Shown one piece after another: positions 38,970 through 41,078 of a DNA stretch of 41,078 nt. The position numbers and the translations under genes are program-made. How positions within the stretch are numbered: position 1 is the first letter of the stretch; every line of letters starts with the position of its first letter. This stretch comes from a virus, in IMG/VR virus record IMGVR_UViG_3300044821_000062, positions 1-41,078 of that record. One strand, 5' to 3'. The notes under the pieces were generated by a model. The model saw nothing but the letters and a program-made list of their open reading frames with translations. It was not told the origin of the DNA and did no database searches.

Positions 38970-39390
38970 GGATCTTGAAGAAGCGCGAGTGAGTCTCGCG
39001 ATGATTCCGTTTTTTCCGGCTGAGCCGGCCGTGCAAAGTCGCGTCATGGTTGAGCTGGCGCGTATGTGTCCACATCGGCGCGCGCTTCAGTGGGTGGTTG
39101 CAACGGCTCTCGCGAAGTGCAAGACATGGCCCGGAGTTGGCGAGTTACGCGGGATTCTGTGTGTTCGGTTTGCGCCGGCCGATGGCGTTCCTGCTGAGTG
39201 CTCGCTCCCAGGCTTGACAGCTTCCGATGGAGAAGCGAGATACGTAGCCCAGGTGTCGGCGCGCCCGGAGCAAAAGCGGCTGAGTGGCGAGATATCCGTT
39301 GCGGAGGATCCCGAGTTACTTGCTTCGCTGTCGAGAATTCGGGCGAAGCTCGAAGCGCGGAAGCGAGTCATGGGAGCGGTGGTGTCGTGA
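38944..39390 (+). CDS. Putative helicase-loader or replication accessory protein
   Basis: 148 aa, helical. The segment CKTWPGVGELRGILCVRFAP followed by ADGVP (about residues 58-83) is a pattern I recall from phage proteins encoded next to replication initiators. GGAGG lies upstream of the ATG. In gene order it holds the place of lambda P or a G39P-type loader, but direct homology is not claimed. Confidence 0.6.
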   Translation: MANLHVAVEDLEEARVSLAMIPFFPAEPAVQSRVMVELARMCPHRRALQWVVATALAKCKTWPGVGELRGILCVRFAPADGVPAECSLPGLTASDGEARYVAQVSARPEQKRLSGEISVAEDPELLASLSRIRAKLEARKRVMGAVVS

Positions 39391-39734
39391 CGGGGGTGAC
39401 GTATCACGAGCTAACTGAGTCAATCGGCTATCACGAGCATCCGGTTGACATCCCATATCACGAAGATCCTGAGTTATTGCGCGAGTTGGAGGCGGAATGT
39501 GTGACAACTGTCAGTTGCTGGAGTCAAATGGCTACAAATGCCTACTACATGCGCCTGGGACTCCGCTCGAGGAGTGCAGCCCGGCTCATGCGCACGGCAT
39601 CACGTGGGGCGACTGGGAAACCCGGCGATGGTCCGTGCTCCGGTGCCAGTGGCTCGCAGAGCATCCCGATTCCGACGCGCGACTCAAAACGCGCCCGCTG
39701 GTCGAAGCGAAGTCGCCGGCCGCGTATGGCGTGA
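39387..39734 (+). CDS. Possible overprinted or damaged ORF
   Basis: From the GTG at 39387 (GTGA overlap with the loader-like gene) the first ~37 residues look like a real protein (TYHELTESIGYHEHPVDIPY, then acidic helix). After that the frame reads the next gene in another frame and becomes Arg/Ser-rich. It is either a short gene that has lost its stop or a true overlapping gene. Confidence 0.35.
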   Translation: MTGVTYHELTESIGYHEHPVDIPYHEDPELLRELEAECVTTVSCWSQMATNAYYMRLGLRSRSAARLMRTASRGATGKPGDGPCSGASGSQSIPIPTRDSKRARWSKRSRRPRMA

Positions 39735-39790
39735 AATCGGCGATCCCGAATTACCGGCAGTTCGACAGGCACAAGCGGGGCGCCGATTGA
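39497..39790 (+). CDS. Hypothetical protein with N-terminal CxxC
   Basis: 97 aa. GGAGG with proper spacing precedes the ATG. N-terminal MCDNCQLL, then KCLLHAPG and EECSPAH may form a small zinc site; a Trp-rich segment (GDWETRRWSVLRCQWL) and a basic tail follow. Not recognised. It ends just before the promoter of the packaging genes. Confidence 0.6.
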   Translation: MCDNCQLLESNGYKCLLHAPGTPLEECSPAHAHGITWGDWETRRWSVLRCQWLAEHPDSDARLKTRPLVEAKSPAAYGVKSAIPNYRQFDRHKRGAD

Positions 39791-39795
39791 GCCGC

Positions 39796-39831
39796 TTGAC
39801 ACCGTTTCGGCGCCGGGTGTATTCTGCGAAC
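39796..39831 (+). promoter_or_regulatory. Consensus promoter for the packaging genes, leaderless GTG start
   Basis: TTGACA (39796-39801), an 18-bp spacer, TATTCT (39820-39825, preceded by TG) and 6 nt to a GTG at 39832. This is the best sigma-70-type promoter in the window and shows that the 6-nt spacing belongs to ordinary -35/-10 promoters. No ribosome binding site is present. Confidence 0.75.
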
Positions 39832-40065
39832 GTGGCAAGCGACACGAATCCGGCGCAAGCGGTCGAACCCGACGGCGAAGCGCCCGTAACGGCGAGCGAA
39901 GTTCCGTACGAGCTGCTCTACGCCGCAATGCGAGCCGAATTCGCGAAGCTTACCGGCGAACTAGCGGCCGGTATCCCCCCGCTCGAAATGCGCGAGCCGG
40001 AGGACATTGCCGCGTTTGAGGCGCTGTGCAATGTGTGGTTTGCCGAGTTTCTTCCGGAGGGGTAA
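39832..40065 (+). CDS. Hypothetical protein, first gene of the packaging unit
   Basis: 77 aa from the GTG placed by the promoter; the same frame is open upstream but that part is the shadow of the preceding gene. It has an acidic N-terminus and a helix (YELLYAAMRAEFAKLTGEL), ending in AFEALCNVWFAEFLPEG. The family is not recognised. The stop overlaps the next start (TAATG). Confidence 0.65.
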   Translation: MASDTNPAQAVEPDGEAPVTASEVPYELLYAAMRAEFAKLTGELAAGIPPLEMREPEDIAAFEALCNVWFAEFLPEG

Positions 40066-40298
40066 TGGCCTTGCAATCTGCTCTCGATCAAGCAATCACC
40101 GCGGCCTCGACGGCCGAAGCGACCTACAGCGCCGACACGGCGAATATCGCCTCGATTGAGACGGCCATTGCCACGGCAACCGCTCCCCTTGCCGCGGCTC
40201 AGTCCCAGGCCGCAGCCGATGCCCAGGCGTTCAACGCCGCGCTGGACGCACTGTCGGCGGCTGCTTTGTCCGCAAAAGTTCCCGTCCCCGGGGTGTAG
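40065..40298 (+). CDS. Small Ala-rich helical protein
   Basis: 77 aa from the ATG at 40065 with CGGAGGGG upstream. Nearly half Ala, with Thr, Ser and Gln, predicting one long helix or coiled coil. Not recognised. It lies between the first gene and the small terminase candidate. Confidence 0.6.
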   Translation: MALQSALDQAITAASTAEATYSADTANIASIETAIATATAPLAAAQSQAAADAQAFNAALDALSAAALSAKVPVPGV

Positions 40299-40300
40299 CT

Positions 40301-40681
40301 GTGGCGCTCTGCACGGCTCACTCGTCACGCACCGGCAAGCCGTGTCGACTCCACGCGATCAAAGGCGGCCACGTGTGCCCAAAGCACGGCGGAAGCGCTC
40401 CCCAGGTGCGTAAGGCCGCAATTTTGCGGCTCGCTGCGTTGGTAGACCCGGCTATCGGACGATTGGCCGAAGTCATCAAGAACTCGAAGCATCCCGATAC
40501 AGTCAAAGCCGCGATTGCGGTGCTCGATCGCACGGGCTACGGCCCAGGCCAGCAGATCACGCTGGACGACAAGACCACGGCCACAACGGCTACACTGGGC
40601 TTAGTCGATGAGATCGCAAGCAAGCTTGCTAGCCTTGCAACCGCTGGAAGTTCAGCGGGCGATACTCAGCGCGCTAACTGA
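40301..40681 (+). CDS. Small-terminase-like protein
   Basis: 126 aa from a GTG two bases after the previous stop. It starts ALCTAHSSRTGKPCRLHAIK, then VCPKHGGSAPQVRKAA, a Cys/His pattern known from phage proteins encoded just before the large terminase, followed by helices (ALVDPAIGRLAEVIKNSK, then DTVKAAIAVLDRTGYG). It is likely the DNA-recognition subunit, with the HGG motif possibly binding zinc. It overlaps the large subunit gene by 74 nt. The small-subunit role comes mainly from position. Confidence 0.65.
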   Translation: MALCTAHSSRTGKPCRLHAIKGGHVCPKHGGSAPQVRKAAILRLAALVDPAIGRLAEVIKNSKHPDTVKAAIAVLDRTGYGPGQQITLDDKTTATTATLGLVDEIASKLASLATAGSSAGDTQRAN

Positions 40682-41078
40682 CGATCAGCGTAAAGCTCTC
40701 CAGTACGAGTGGGATTTCTGGGCTCGCCCGAATCAACTTCCTCCAGGCACGAAGTTCTCGTACGACTCACGCACTGATTGGACGTACTGGCTTCTGCTGG
40801 CTGGGCGCGGCTTCGGAAAATCAAAGACGGGCGCCGAGACAGTCAAGCGATGGGCTCGCGATCCCCAGGCCCGTATCCTGCTGGTAGGCCCGACTGCGGC
40901 TGACGTGCGCGACGTCATGATAGAAGGTCCGTCGGGGCTCATGACATGCTACCAGCGCCACGAGCGGCCGATCTACTACCCCACGCGAAACCTGATTCGA
41001 TTTCATTCTGGCGCTATCGGTATAACTCGCTCCGCTGAAGAGCCGGAGCGACTCAGAGGACCGCAGTTCAACAGATTT
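40608..41078 (+). CDS. terL: Terminase large subunit, 5' part (continues at the left end of the window)
   Basis: The first 157 codons of TerL. The ATG at 40608 (MRSQASLLALQPLE) lies inside the small-subunit gene, without an evident ribosome binding site, so coupling is likely. The adenine-binding/Walker A region LLLAGRGFGKSKTGAE (K71) and the following strand RILLVGPTA are here; Walker B and the nuclease domain are at 2-1060. The right end repeats positions 1-145 with synonymous changes only. Confidence 0.93.
   Translation, partial: MRSQASLLALQPLEVQRAILSALTDDQRKALQYEWDFWARPNQLPPGTKFSYDSRTDWTYWLLLAGRGFGKSKTGAETVKRWARDPQARILLVGPTAADVRDVMIEGPSGLMTCYQRHERPIYYPTRNLIRFHSGAIGITRSAEEPERLRGPQFNRF
40934..41078. 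repeat. Terminal redundancy of the circular assembly (right copy)
   Basis: Copy of positions 1-145: 126 identical bases at 40953-41078 and 19 bases with four synonymous differences. See the left copy. Confidence 0.9.

Noticed and set aside
1-41078. Lysogeny module, tRNA genes, CRISPR arrays, insertion sequences
   Set aside because: No integrase, excisionase, transposase, regularly spaced direct repeats or tRNA-like cloverleaf was recognised on reading; a tRNA scan was not possible here.

Overview
This window is the essentially complete genome of a tailed phage with siphovirus-type gene order, about 40.9 kb of unique sequence, GC-rich and tightly packed, with ATGA, GTGA and TAATG stop-start overlaps between most neighbours. 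The last 145 bases repeat the first 145 with four third-codon-position differences. The window therefore looks like a circular or circularly permuted genome, probably metagenomic, cut inside the large terminase gene. No integrase, repressor, tRNA, rRNA or CRISPR array was recognised.

Layout: (1) 39.8-41.1 kb joined to 0-1.1 kb: two small genes, a small-terminase-like gene and the large terminase. (2) 1.1-8.9 kb: accessory block with four glycosyltransferase-like genes, a C5-cytosine methyltransferase, small membrane proteins and a large secreted protein. (3) 9-23.1 kb: portal, MuF-like protein, protease/scaffold with a nested scaffold start, decoration protein, major capsid, connectors, tail tube, frameshifted tail chaperones and tape measure. 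(4) 23.2-27.6 kb: tail-tip genes, including a tail protein carrying a DUF2961/GH172-like glycosidase domain. (5) 27.5-31.05 kb, minus strand: five tiny genes, then a second unit with a lectin-like structural protein. (6) 31.1-33.05 kb: small genes, a ribbon-helix-helix candidate regulator and a secreted collagen-like protein. (7) 33.1-37.1 kb: recombination module (ERF annealing protein, YqaJ exonuclease, DnaQ-like exonuclease, VRR-NUC nuclease). (8) 37.3-39.8 kb: replication initiator with an internal iteron array, loader-like protein and small genes.

The most unusual property is gene expression. Twelve transcription-unit starts have a -10-like hexamer (TANNNT, once CATAAT) ending 6 nt (twice 7 nt) before the start codon with no convincing Shine-Dalgarno sequence, which predicts leaderless mRNAs. 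Many genes inside the units have normal Shine-Dalgarno sequences. Five of these promoters share a 14-bp palindrome (NGTACN-NN-NGTACN type, one degenerate) 36-37 nt before the start codon and two TGTAGT boxes exactly 11 bp apart. A sixth palindrome precedes a conventional promoter. Together they form a candidate phage regulon covering the secreted protein, the glycosyltransferase block, the small-gene operons and the recombination module.

Host: unproven. The secreted protein at 2254-4140 resembles, from memory, secreted proteins of Acidobacteriota (Solibacter/Bryobacter type). Leaderless transcription and a GH172-like, possibly arabinan-directed enzyme would also suit an actinobacterial host. 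I favour Acidobacteriota with low confidence.
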